From contig JAYONB010000006.1 in assembly GCA_038121105.1 (NCBI GenBank), positions 131,332-195,331 on the forward strand: a DNA stretch of 64,000 nt, in the 5' to 3' direction. Of the stretch, positions 8,222 through 16,897 are shown piece by piece. Position 1 is the first letter of the stretch. Every line of letters starts with the position of its first letter. A program made the position numbers and the translations under genes. The notes beneath the pieces were generated by a model that was given only the letters and a program-made list of their open reading frames with translations, searched no databases and was not told where the DNA came from. This stretch comes from CALJDF01 sp038121105 (GTDB lineage Bacteria > Pseudomonadota > Alphaproteobacteria > SHVP01).

Positions 8222-8620
8222 ATGGACGCCCAGCGCATTCACCTCGATCCCGATCCGTTCGATCAGTTCTACATCTCGCAAGGGTTTCGCATCGGCGATC
8301 TTATCCTGCTGTCGGGCCAGGTCGGAATCGGCGACGACGGCACCACCGTCGAGGGCGGCTTCGATACGCAGGCCGATCAGGCGATGCGCAATATCCAACG
8401 CGCCCTTCAGGCCGCGGGCAGCGATGTCGACAAAATCGTCAAGGTGACGATCTACGTCACCGATATGCAGTATCGCGAGAACGTGTTTGCCTTACGGCAA
8501 CGTTGGTTCAAGGTACCCTACCCCGCCGACACGTTTGTCCAGGTGGCCGCGCTGGGCCGCCCGGAACGGCTGATCGAGATCGATGCAACGGCATTGGTCG
8601 AGGGCCAACTGCGGCCTTAG
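8222..8620 (+). CDS. RidA/YjgF/UK114 family protein lacking the canonical arginine
   Basis: A 132-residue Rid-family protein (trimeric chorismate-mutase-like fold). RidA hydrolyses reactive enamine/imine intermediates, using an Arg in the PARST-type segment. Here the equivalent stretch is YPADTFVQV, with Asp103 where the catalytic Arg normally sits, so classical imine deaminase activity is unlikely; such variants belong to the non-RidA subfamilies often found beside catabolic genes. Conserved LSGQVGIG and LIEIDATALVEG blocks remain. GGAGG lies 6 bases before the ATG. Divergent from the acyl-CoA dehydrogenase-like gene. Confidence 0.9.
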   Translation: MDAQRIHLDPDPFDQFYISQGFRIGDLILLSGQVGIGDDGTTVEGGFDTQADQAMRNIQRALQAAGSDVDKIVKVTIYVTDMQYRENVFALRQRWFKVPYPADTFVQVAALGRPERLIEIDATALVEGQLRP

Positions 8621-8662
8621 TCGGGGCTGCAGGAAGCAAGAAGCCCGCGCCTTGGGCACCAC

Positions 8663-8689
8663 GGGCCGAAGGTTTGGCCAAACCGGCCC
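8663..8689. repeat. Nested palindrome before the ABC exporter operon
   Basis: The centre GGTTTGGCCAAACC (8671-8684) is a perfect 14-bp palindrome, flanked by GGGCC (8663-8667) and GGCCC (8685-8689) with a 3-base GAA asymmetry on the left. It could be the terminator stem of the Rid gene or an operator for the exporter pair that starts 55 bases further on. No T run follows. Confidence 0.45.
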
Positions 8690-8743
8690 AGAGGTGCGAG
8701 TATCTCGCAAATCGTGATCCATACTCGAACCCCAAATTAGCGC

Positions 8744-10576
8744 TTGAAGCCAATCGACGATTATTCTGGCGGCCGCCGGACGGCGGGCGACGCCGCCATT
8801 TTGTGGCGAATCATTAAGCTCGCCCTGAAAAACCGCACCCGCGTGACCATTGCCGTGGTCGCGACGCTGATCGCCGTCGTCCTGCAGTTGCTGGTGCCCC
8901 GCCTATTGGGCGATGCGGTGGACGGCGCGTTGCTCTCGCTCGGCGAGGAGGCGGTCGATGCCGAAGCGGCCCGCGCCGCGCTATGGACGACCGCGGGACT
9001 TTTGTTCGTGGTTTCGGTCGCGCGCGGGGCGTTTACGCTGATCCACAACTACGGCGGCGAATCGATCGGCCACTTGGTGGGCTATCAGTTGCGGCTCGAT
9101 TTCTACGCCAAGCTGCAAAAACTGAATTTCGCATTCCATGACAGCGTGCATACCGGCGACCTGGTCACACGGGGGCTGTTGGACATCGAAGGCGTCCGAA
9201 TGTTTTTCAACATGGCCGTGCTGCGCTCGTTGCTGTTGGTCGTGATGGTGGCGGTCGGTGCGTGGTTGATGCTGTCCACCGATGTGGTGTTGGGCCTGTT
9301 GAGCCTGAGTTTCGTGCCGTTTGTCGCGTGGCGCTCGGCAACCATTCGGCTGCGGCTGCGCGGATTGTGGCTCAAGCTGCAGGAACACCTCGGCATATTG
9401 GGTCGGATCATGGACGAGAACCTGACCGGCATCCGCGTGGTCCGCGCCTTTGGGGCGGAAGATTACGAAATGACCAAGTACGACGGCACGGCCGTGCCGG
9501 CTCTGGGCATTTCGCGCGAACGGATCTCCGCCCGGTCGTCGGCAACCAGCGCCATGACCTTCGCTTTTTTCGTCGCGATGGGCCTGGTGCTGTGGGTCGG
9601 TGGTTTGCGTGTGCTCGACGGCACCATGACGGTGGGCACGCTGACGGAATTCCTCGCCTTCATGACCATTTTGCAGCAACCCGTGCGGATGATCGGCATG
9701 GTGGTGAACTCGTTCGCACGGGCCTCGACCTGCGGCGGGCGCTTGTTTGCCGTGCTCGACTCGGATGTGGTGATCAAGGATGCGCCGGGTGCGCAAGCCC
9801 TGGGACCGGGCGACGGCGCCATCGCCTTCGAACATGTGACTTTCGCTTATGAGACGACCCCGGAGGCGCCGGTGTTGCGCGACGTCTCGTTTTCCGTGGC
9901 GCGCGGCAAGACGCTCGGCATTGTCGGCCCCCCCGGCAGCGGCAAGTCGACGATCTCGCAGTTGCTACCGCGGCACTACGAACCGACAGAAGGCCGGATC
10001 ACGATCAACGGCCAAGATATCCGCAGCGTAACCGCGGATTCGCTGCGCAAAGCGGTCTGCGTCGTAGCGCAAGACCCCTATCTGTTTACGTCTTCGATCG
10101 AGAACAACATTGCGTATGGGGACCCTTGGGCCGAGGAGCGCGACATCCGCGAGGCCGCGGGCGCCGCACAAATCGGGCCATTTATCGACAGTTTACCTGA
10201 GGGCTATGAAAGCCTTGTCGGCGAACGCGGGGTGTCGCTGTCGGGCGGACAAAAGCAACGCGTCGCTATCGCGCGGGCGGCGCTACTAGAGCCCACGGTG
10301 TTGGTGCTGGACGACTCCACCGCCGCGATCGACGCCGGCACCGAACGCGCGATACAACGCGAACTCAATGCCGATGCGGCGAACCGAACGACGATTATCG
10401 TTTCCCACCGCCTGAGCACCTTGAAGCACGCCGACGAGATCATTTTTCTCGAAGCCGGACATATTGTCGAACGCGGCACCCACGACGATCTGCTGGCGCA
10501 AAACGGCAAGTATGCGGCGCTGTATCGTCTGCAGACCACCGGCGAGGAAGACCCAGCCCTTGAGGTAACGGAATGA
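8744..10576 (+). CDS. ABC exporter half-transporter with degenerate ATPase site (subunit 1)
   Basis: A 610-residue type IV ABC exporter half: six-helix membrane domain (about 25-325) fused to an ATPase domain. Walker A GPPGSGKST is at 395-403, Q-loop VAQDPYLF near 441, signature LSGGQ at 499-503 and Walker B VLVLDD at 519-524. Asp524 replaces the catalytic Glu, so its own Walker site should hydrolyse ATP poorly. It overlaps the next gene by ATGA and surely forms a heterodimer with it, as in TM287/288 or BmrCD. Likely drug, lipid or peptide export at the inner membrane. The TTG start at 8744 is weakly supported; a TTG at 8801 is the alternative. Confidence 0.92.
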   Translation: MKPIDDYSGGRRTAGDAAILWRIIKLALKNRTRVTIAVVATLIAVVLQLLVPRLLGDAVDGALLSLGEEAVDAEAARAALWTTAGLLFVVSVARGAFTLIHNYGGESIGHLVGYQLRLDFYAKLQKLNFAFHDSVHTGDLVTRGLLDIEGVRMFFNMAVLRSLLLVVMVAVGAWLMLSTDVVLGLLSLSFVPFVAWRSATIRLRLRGLWLKLQEHLGILGRIMDENLTGIRVVRAFGAEDYEMTKYDGTAVPALGISRERISARSSATSAMTFAFFVAMGLVLWVGGLRVLDGTMTVGTLTEFLAFMTILQQPVRMIGMVVNSFARASTCGGRLFAVLDSDVVIKDAPGAQALGPGDGAIAFEHVTFAYETTPEAPVLRDVSFSVARGKTLGIVGPPGSGKSTISQLLPRHYEPTEGRITINGQDIRSVTADSLRKAVCVVAQDPYLFTSSIENNIAYGDPWAEERDIREAAGAAQIGPFIDSLPEGYESLVGERGVSLSGGQKQRVAIARAALLEPTVLVLDDSTAAIDAGTERAIQRELNADAANRTTIIVSHRLSTLKHADEIIFLEAGHIVERGTHDDLLAQNGKYAALYRLQTTGEEDPALEVTE

Positions 10577-12456
10577 CGGCCCTGGATCCGACCCAAAACG
10601 CTGGGCGCAAATTGCGCGCGGTCGTCGGCTCGCAAATCAGCCGCGACGAGGAGATGTTCGGCGCGGCGTTCGACCGCCACGTGGTGCGGCGCTTCATGGG
10701 CTATGTGCGCCCCTACCGCGGCGCCATCGTGTTGGCCGTCATCGCGGTGCTGACGTTTACCGCGAGCCAACTGGCCATTCCCTTGATCATTCGCTGGTCG
10801 ATCGACGAGGCACTGCTGTCCGAGGCACGGGGCGCCGATCTTTTGACCGTGACGGTTTGCGTGTTCTTTGCCGTGGTGCTGACCAATTACGCTGCAAATT
10901 GGCTGCAGGACTGGCTGGTCGGATGGACCGGCGAACGCGTGATCTTCGAACTGCGCCGCAGCATGTTCGCCCACCTGCAAAACGTCGCGCTGACGTTCAT
11001 GGATCGCACCGAGGTGGGGCGCATGATGTCGCGCCTACAGGGCGACGTGAATTCGCTGCAGGAGTTTCTCGACAATTCGATTACCGCGATCGGCGATCTC
11101 GTGCTGTTGCTCGGCATCATCGTCATCATGTTGAGCCTGAATTTCGAACTGGGACTGCTGACCCTGGCGATCGTGCCCACATTGTTCCTGGTCCGTATCG
11201 TGTGGCTGCCGCGGGCCCGGGCGGCCTTTCGTCATGCCCGCGAAACCAACTCGATCGTCAGCGGCGCGCTGGCCGAAGGCATTCGCGCCGTGCGCACCGT
11301 GCAGGCGATGCGCCGTGAGGCGGTGAACTACGACCTATTCGACATCAAGGCGCGGGACAATCTGCGCGCCCATTTGCGGGCGGCCAAATTCGGCCAGACC
11401 ATGGTGCCGATCGTCGACACCTTGACCGGCCTCGCCCTGGCGATCGTGATCGTGTTGGGCGGCTCGCTGGTGCTAAACGACGGGCTGGATATCGGCGTGA
11501 TCGTCGCTTTTATCTTTTACGTCCAGCGGTTCTTCGATCCGATCCGCTCGCTAACGATGCAATACAGCATCATGCAGCGCGCGATGGCCTCGGGGCAGCG
11601 CATCTTCGAGGTCCTCGACGTGCCGTTGGCGATTTCCGACAAACCCGATGCGGTGGCGCCGGCAACCATCGAGGGGGCGGTGGCGTTTCACGACGTCACC
11701 TTTGGGTACGAAAAGAACCGCCCGGTCCTGCATAACGTGAGTTTTGAGGTACAACCGGGCGAGACGGTCGCGTTGGTCGGACCGACGGGATCGGGCAAAA
11801 CCAGTATTACCGCCCTCCTCCACCGCTTCTACGAAGTGTGGGACGGCGCGATCACGATCGACGGCGTCGATGTGCGGAACTACGCCAAAGAGTCCTTGTC
11901 GGATCACGTCAGCATGGTGCTGCAGGACCCCTTCCTGTTTACCGGTACGATCTTTGAGAACATTCGGTACAACAAACAAGGCGCGACGCGGGACGTCGTG
12001 GAGAACGCGGCCCGCACCGTCGGTGCGCACGACTTCATCATGCGACTACCGCAAGGTTACGACACGATGCTGGTCGAGTTGGGACGCAATCTATCGCTGG
12101 GGCAGCGCCAGTTGTTGAGCTTTGCCCGCGCACTGGTCGCCGATACGCGTATCTTGATTCTCGACGAGGCGACCGCGAACATCGACAGTTACACCGAACG
12201 CCAGATCCAAAAAGCCTTGGCGCGCCTGTTGGAGGGGCGCACCGGTATCGTCATTGCCCATCGGCTAGCCACCATTCGCGGCGCAGACCGTATCATCGTG
12301 TTGAAGGACGGGCGCATCGTCGAAAGCGGCCCGCATGATGCGTTGATCGCGCAAAAGGGCCTCTACGCCAACCTCTATGCGTTGAACTATGCATCGTTCG
12401 ACGACATGCCCGGTGCGCTCGCCCAACAAAGCGAAGACAACCGCAGTTCGACCTAG
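10573..12456 (+). CDS. ABC exporter half-transporter with consensus catalytic Glu (subunit 2)
   Basis: A 627-residue partner of the preceding half-transporter. Membrane domain about 45-330, Walker A GPTGSGKTS 403-411, Walker B ILILDE 527-532 with the catalytic Glu532 intact, but the signature is LSLGQ (507-511) instead of LSGGQ. In a head-to-tail dimer this altered signature faces the Walker site of subunit 1 that lacks Glu, so both defects fall in the same ATP site, while the second site is fully consensus. This is the hallmark of asymmetric heterodimeric exporters. Start is fixed by the ATGA overlap. Its TAG abuts the stop of the convergent Fe-S gene with no spacer. Confidence 0.93.
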   Translation: MTALDPTQNAGRKLRAVVGSQISRDEEMFGAAFDRHVVRRFMGYVRPYRGAIVLAVIAVLTFTASQLAIPLIIRWSIDEALLSEARGADLLTVTVCVFFAVVLTNYAANWLQDWLVGWTGERVIFELRRSMFAHLQNVALTFMDRTEVGRMMSRLQGDVNSLQEFLDNSITAIGDLVLLLGIIVIMLSLNFELGLLTLAIVPTLFLVRIVWLPRARAAFRHARETNSIVSGALAEGIRAVRTVQAMRREAVNYDLFDIKARDNLRAHLRAAKFGQTMVPIVDTLTGLALAIVIVLGGSLVLNDGLDIGVIVAFIFYVQRFFDPIRSLTMQYSIMQRAMASGQRIFEVLDVPLAISDKPDAVAPATIEGAVAFHDVTFGYEKNRPVLHNVSFEVQPGETVALVGPTGSGKTSITALLHRFYEVWDGAITIDGVDVRNYAKESLSDHVSMVLQDPFLFTGTIFENIRYNKQGATRDVVENAARTVGAHDFIMRLPQGYDTMLVELGRNLSLGQRQLLSFARALVADTRILILDEATANIDSYTERQIQKALARLLEGRTGIVIAHRLATIRGADRIIVLKDGRIVESGPHDALIAQKGLYANLYALNYASFDDMPGALAQQSEDNRSST

Positions 12457-13461
12457 CTAACCCGCGCCTTGCCGGGCGCGGCGACGGGCGAGTTTCTGTA
12501 CCAAGTTGGGCGCGACGCCGGGGCGGCTCCACGGACAGACCGCAATGCAGATGCCGCAGCCGGTGGTGTCGTTGAAGTAGGGCACGCATTTATCGAAGTC
12601 GACGTACCACTTGGTTTCGCCGCGCACCAAATGCTTGGTCGGTGTGATCGCGGCGGGGGGACAGGCTTTTTCGCACACCCGGCAGTTCATGCAGAATTCG
12701 TCGGCGCCGAAGGAATCCGGCGCATCCGCCACGAGCGGCACATCGGTCAGCACGTAGGCCAGTCGAAAACACGACCCCAGGTCGCGATTGATAATCGAAC
12801 CGTCCTTGCCAAGCTCGCCAAAGCCACAGGCGAGTGCCGGCGGAATCATCAGGATCGGCCCGGCCTCGGGGCCGCCGTGGGGTAAGCCATCCCAGCCCTT
12901 GGTCCGCAACCAGCTGGCGAGGCGCTTCGCGACTTGGGTGCCGCGCCCGTACTGGCGCACAACCTCGGCAATCGAGCGCGGGTGGGGTGCCGTGCTTTGT
13001 TCGGCGTAGTCCATGGCAATGCCCATCACGACGACCCATTGATGGGTAATCTCGAATCCTTCGAACACCCATTCCGGGCGCATGGGCGTAATGCCGACCA
13101 GCTCGGCCCCGAGGGCGCGGGCCTGGTCTTTGACGGCAGCCGACCAAGCGGAGGGATCGCGCTGCTCGGGCGCGGGCGCGAGCGGCGCGAGGTTCTCTTC
13201 CATAATCGGCACGCGGTCGCGGCGGGCCTGGTCGATCAGCGGATGACCAGCTAGGCCGCGAAACCAGGTTTGCAAAGCCCCGAAGCGGGTACGTTCAGGA
13301 TCGTGGTGGTAGATCGGTTCGGGACGGCAGACCGCACCCTCACCCACCCCGTTGATCGCGTTGCCCGACACCTCCGGGAAGAGATCGCGCTGGACTTGGG
13401 GCGTGACGTAAGGCTCAGGCGGTGGCCGCCATTCGGCGTCAGACGCCGCGCTTTTTTTCAC
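12457..13461 (-). CDS. Soluble 2x[4Fe-4S] protein related to reductive dehalogenase/QueG-type enzymes
   Basis: A 334-residue cytoplasmic iron-sulfur protein. Two cluster motifs occur near the C-terminus: Cys257/260/263/267 (CMNCRVCEKACP) and Cys292/302/305/309 (GCGICIAVCPW). The PRSIAEVVRQYGRG and ACGFGELGKDGSIINRDLGS stretches match the catalytic part of the corrinoid-dependent reductive dehalogenase/epoxyqueuosine reductase superfamily, so B12 binding is plausible. There is no Tat signal or membrane anchor gene, so it is unlikely to be a respiratory dehalogenase; electrons presumably enter through the clusters from a ferredoxin. GTG at 13461 forms a GTGA overlap with the upstream DUF4242 gene, which fixes the start. 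It is the last gene of the SARP operon. Confidence 0.8.
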   Translation of the reverse strand: MKKSAASDAEWRPPPEPYVTPQVQRDLFPEVSGNAINGVGEGAVCRPEPIYHHDPERTRFGALQTWFRGLAGHPLIDQARRDRVPIMEENLAPLAPAPEQRDPSAWSAAVKDQARALGAELVGITPMRPEWVFEGFEITHQWVVVMGIAMDYAEQSTAPHPRSIAEVVRQYGRGTQVAKRLASWLRTKGWDGLPHGGPEAGPILMIPPALACGFGELGKDGSIINRDLGSCFRLAYVLTDVPLVADAPDSFGADEFCMNCRVCEKACPPAAITPTKHLVRGETKWYVDFDKCVPYFNDTTGCGICIAVCPWSRPGVAPNLVQKLARRRARQGAG

Positions 13462-13715
13462 GCCTCGGGGCCAAAGAGTTTAGCGCTCCACACCGCTTCG
13501 AATGGCAAGCCGGCTTTGCGGTTCGCCGAACGCACAGCCTCGGCGTCGGGGGCCTCGTAGACGCAGATCATGCGCTTGCAGTCTCCGGCAAAGTACGTTT
13601 TCAAGAATTTGACGTTGTAAAGATCGAGACACCATTGCGAGTCTGCCTCGAGCTTTTGAAGTGCTTCGTACTCCACAGGCTCCTCGAAGAGGCGCTCAAC
13701 TATTATTTTGGCCAT
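13458..13715 (-). CDS. DUF4242 family small protein
   Basis: An 85-residue ferredoxin-like (alpha/beta) protein of the DUF4242 family, recognised from MAKIIVERLFEEPV at the start and the MICVYEAPDAEAVRSANRKAG segment. One characterised relative from Streptomyces binds nickel; members often sit beside regulators, and their role is unclear. Two base pairs separate it from the SARP stop, and it overlaps the next gene by GTGA, so it is co-translated with both. No SD problem is visible. Confidence 0.85.
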   Translation of the reverse strand: MAKIIVERLFEEPVEYEALQKLEADSQWCLDLYNVKFLKTYFAGDCKRMICVYEAPDAEAVRSANRKAGLPFEAVWSAKLFGPEA

Positions 13716-13717
13716 GA

Positions 13718-16700
13718 TCAGCTCACCTCCGCTTCATCCAGTTGAGTTTGGCCCGCAACGAGCGTTGCATCCACCAACCGTTTGGTGTGATTGGACAGCG
13801 GCTCCTGGCCGAGCCGCAACAGTTCATCGAAGTAGGTGTCATGGGCGTCGTCGTCGCCCTGGACAGCGCATGCCCGGACAAGCGAGGCGAGAACCCGTGC
13901 GGTATCGTTGGGCCGACCGAGACTGCGCACACAGGTTAACGCCTCTTCGGCCATCGTGCGGGCTTGCCCGGGCCGGCCTCGCTCGAGGTGAAGACCGGAT
14001 CCGATCGTCAACACCACAGCCAATCTGTGCTTCGCATCGGCCTGCCGAAGTACCTCGATCGCCGCCGTTAGATCAGCTGTCGTCGATTTGTTTTCATCAT
14101 GGGTGAAGCGACATAGCGCGCCGAGCGCCCGCGCCATGGGCAACTCGCTGCCCTCGCGGAGCTTCTCGCCCAATTGTTCGAGTTCGGCGCAAAACGTATG
14201 GGCGGACTCACGCCGACCGCGTTCCATTTCCGCAATGACGAGATGTTCGAGGGCAAAGAATTCGTTGAGGCGGTTGCCGTGTCGGCGCGAGAGATCGCGC
14301 GCCTTGCCGAAGAGCTTGCTGGCCTCATCATGGTCGCCATGGAATTGATGCAGGAGGCCCTGCGCGTCTTCCAGCGATTCATGCTCGACACCGGTGCGTT
14401 GCGGCAGCGAGCGTGCCTCAAGAAGCATCGCTTCGGCTTGGCGCAGATCCTTGTCGAGGATAACGAGACAGCGCGCCGCCTCGCCCAATCCGAGAATGCG
14501 CTCTCGGTCGCTTCCGCCGCGGGTGAGAAACTCGGCGCGGCGCATATAGGCATCCGCGTTCGATATGTCGCCGCCCTCCCAGCGTACATCGGCAAGGAGC
14601 TGAAATCCGGCACGCGCGGACTCGAGGAGACCAAGGTCGAGCGCGCGTTCCGATAACGACTCGATAAGCGCACCGGCCTCTTCGGCATCGTCGGGTGCTT
14701 TCGCTTCGTATCGAATGGCGAGGAGACGCAAAGTGAGCGGCACCCGGTCTTCATCGGCCAAACTTTCGGCGTAGCGTTGGCCGCGGCGCGCGACGGCGTC
14801 GGCCTCGGCATTGGCGAATTGTCGGAGGTAGCGCCGGCCTGCGTGGACGCACGCCCGCGCCGCCATCGCGTTCTCGCCACCCATCGCGGCGTGGTAGGCG
14901 ATATCGCTGGCGACATCGGAATCCTTTTTGGCGTCTTGTTCCAGACGTTGCGCGATCTTAAGGTGGATGAGGCGCCGACGCGGCCCGGAAAGCTGACCAT
15001 AAACAGCCGTGCGCACCACGTCATGCGCAAATTGATACCGCGCGCCATCGTCACCGGTATCTTGGATCAGGCCGTGCCGCTCGAGAAGTTCGAGCATCGC
15101 CACGAACTCCTCCAAATCGCCACTCACGGCGTCTGCAAGCACATCGCTGCTGAAGGTTTGACCCATCGCCGAGGCCCAACGCAGGACATCGCCAGCAAGC
15201 GGGGGCAATCGGGTCAGGCGATCGCGCACCGCCTGGGCAACGCTGGTTTCGGTGCCGACCGCCGCCGTCGCGGCATGCGCAAGTTGGATAGCGAACAGCG
15301 GATTGCCGGCGCTTTGCCGATAGACGCGATTTGCCTCGTCACCCGGGAGGCCGGTCACCAGCGCTTTGGTTTCGGCTTCGGTGAGGGGGCCCAGAGGGAT
15401 TTCCTCCAGGACTCCGTCTCGGCGCAGAGCTGCCAACATGCGGGTCGTGAAGTCGTTGTCCGGCAGTTCACCTTCGCGCGCGGTCAAGATCACGAGAATC
15501 GGACGATGCCGCGACATGCGAAGCACGTAATGCAACAACTCGCAGGTTGCGCCATCGCTCCATTGCATGTCTTCGAAGACAAGAACGACCGGCGGTGCGG
15601 TGTGCGCCAGGGTGGCCAGCAACTCGACAACGCCGCCATAGAGTCGGTCGCGCGAATGATTCTCGTTCGAGTGCTTCTCTAAATTATACAACAATGGCGC
15701 GAGGTCGGCCGACAGGCCGGGCCCGATCGCTGCGGCGCGAATGTCACGTAGCGCTTCGACCCAGGGCCCGTAAGGGCGACCGGACTCCGCTTCGAAGGCT
15801 TCGCCCGACAGGACCGTGGCGTTCGTCTTCTCGGCTTGGGCGACGATCTCTGCGACCAAGGAGGTCTTACCGATCCCCGGCTCTCCCGTGACCACGGCAA
15901 CCCGTGCCTGACGCCGGGCGAGGACATCACCTAAGAGGTCCGACAGAACCTTGAGTTCGGCGGCGCGCCCGACGTAGTCGGTCGCCACCGGTTGCGGCGA
16001 CGCGAGATCTTCCGTGGCCGTGGGCGCCGGCGGCGGTGCGGGTTTCCGCGTCGCTTGCCATGCCCGGTCGATCGGCGTTGAAGGTGCCCCAACCTCAGCC
16101 AAGAGACGGGTCCCAGCACGATATTGCTCTTCCGCTTCGGCGCTATGCCCGGATTGATGCAAAAGCGTAATGAACCGCGCACGCGCGTCCGCGTCATAGG
16201 GGTCGATGTATACGCGGGTGCGCGCGTGGCGAATGCGGTCGGCTTCGGCCAAATCCTCGGACCCCAGAACGGCATCGAGGAGACGAATTCGCTTCGATCG
16301 CACGTCCTCGCGCTCGGCCACCAACCACGCCTGGTAATCGAGCAGATTGGGTAGATCGAGGCCCTCGAGAAATTCGGCGCGGCAGGCGTCCAACGCCGCT
16401 GTCTGGTCGGCCAGCCCCAAATCCAAGCCGCCGACAAGCGGGGCCAGATCAAGGGCGACACCGGTCAACGCGACGGTTTCCCGGTCGGCGACGATCCGGG
16501 GCGATCCGGGGTCATCCAATAAGGGCCGCAACTTGCTGAGCGACCACCGCAAGCCGCCTCGGGGATCGTCGGCCAAATCCCAGAACACCTCGCAGAGCCG
16601 GTCGCGGCGGTGGGCCCGGCCCGAAATGGCCAAATAGGCCAACAGCGCCTTGGTTTTCTTGGATTGAGGCAATTTCACCGGGGTGCCGTCGCGGACGACC

Positions 16701-16735
16701 TCCAGCTCCCCCAATACCCGCAATTCGACCGTCAT
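13718..16735 (-). CDS. SARP/BTAD-AAA-TPR transcriptional regulator (AfsR-like, large)
   Basis: A 1005-residue regulator. Residues 1-95 form an OmpR-type winged helix (MTVELRVLGELEVVRDG, KKTKALLAYLAISG), 97-235 the bacterial transcriptional activator domain (LDACRAEFLEGLDLPNLLDY, YIDPYDADARARFITLLHQSG), a Pro-rich linker near 232-250, an AAA/STAND ATPase with Walker A GEPGIGKTS (284-292) and Walker B VVLVFEDMQW (about 383-392), and TPR-like helices from about 640 to the end. SARPs bind direct repeats near -35 and recruit RNA polymerase; ATP hydrolysis and TPRs gate activity by an unknown signal. The start at 16735 is the first Met of the conserved domain. It precedes DUF4242 and Fe-S genes, and diverges from a small gene and a diiron gene. 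Confidence 0.92.
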   Translation of the reverse strand: MTVELRVLGELEVVRDGTPVKLPQSKKTKALLAYLAISGRAHRRDRLCEVFWDLADDPRGGLRWSLSKLRPLLDDPGSPRIVADRETVALTGVALDLAPLVGGLDLGLADQTAALDACRAEFLEGLDLPNLLDYQAWLVAEREDVRSKRIRLLDAVLGSEDLAEADRIRHARTRVYIDPYDADARARFITLLHQSGHSAEAEEQYRAGTRLLAEVGAPSTPIDRAWQATRKPAPPPAPTATEDLASPQPVATDYVGRAAELKVLSDLLGDVLARRQARVAVVTGEPGIGKTSLVAEIVAQAEKTNATVLSGEAFEAESGRPYGPWVEALRDIRAAAIGPGLSADLAPLLYNLEKHSNENHSRDRLYGGVVELLATLAHTAPPVVLVFEDMQWSDGATCELLHYVLRMSRHRPILVILTAREGELPDNDFTTRMLAALRRDGVLEEIPLGPLTEAETKALVTGLPGDEANRVYRQSAGNPLFAIQLAHAATAAVGTETSVAQAVRDRLTRLPPLAGDVLRWASAMGQTFSSDVLADAVSGDLEEFVAMLELLERHGLIQDTGDDGARYQFAHDVVRTAVYGQLSGPRRRLIHLKIAQRLEQDAKKDSDVASDIAYHAAMGGENAMAARACVHAGRRYLRQFANAEADAVARRGQRYAESLADEDRVPLTLRLLAIRYEAKAPDDAEEAGALIESLSERALDLGLLESARAGFQLLADVRWEGGDISNADAYMRRAEFLTRGGSDRERILGLGEAARCLVILDKDLRQAEAMLLEARSLPQRTGVEHESLEDAQGLLHQFHGDHDEASKLFGKARDLSRRHGNRLNEFFALEHLVIAEMERGRRESAHTFCAELEQLGEKLREGSELPMARALGALCRFTHDENKSTTADLTAAIEVLRQADAKHRLAVVLTIGSGLHLERGRPGQARTMAEEALTCVRSLGRPNDTARVLASLVRACAVQGDDDAHDTYFDELLRLGQEPLSNHTKRLVDATLVAGQTQLDEAEVS

Positions 16736-16755
16736 TCGCCGTTCCCCGCTTCGCC

Positions 16756-16767
16756 AAACGGCCGTTT
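16756..16767. promoter_or_regulatory. Perfect 12-bp palindrome in SARP upstream region
   Basis: AAACGGCCGTTT is a perfect palindrome 21 bases upstream of the SARP start codon. Its half site ACGG resembles the ACGGT repeats further right, so it may be an autoregulatory site for the same regulator or for another dimeric one. Confidence 0.4.
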
Positions 16768-16808
16768 CCACGGTCCTGGGGCGATAATTTCCCCATTTTG
16801 GGCTTTTT

Positions 16809-16839
16809 CCACGGTCGTTCCAACGGTGTCTCAAACGGT
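16809..16839 (+). promoter_or_regulatory. Three tandem ACGGT repeats at 12-bp pitch, candidate SARP operator
   Basis: ACGGT occurs at 16811, 16823 and 16835, each preceded by two C/A bases, so copies are spaced exactly 12 bp and lie on one DNA face to about one turn. A fourth ACGGT is at 16770. SARP activators bind short direct repeats with about one-turn phasing near the -35 region. The array ends 58 bases before the start of the 73-aa gene, a position suited to activate it. GCAGCC/GGCTGC arms (16859-16875) form a small leader stem after it. Confidence 0.5.
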
Positions 16840-16897
16840 GGGGGGCCATCTTCGCCATGCAGCCAAGGCGGCTGCCCTAACTGACGGAGATAAGAAG

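Noticed and set aside
16859..16875. Terminator in the leader of the 73-aa gene
   Set aside because: GCAGCC/GGCTGC stem is short, lacks a T run and precedes a gene with a good SD.
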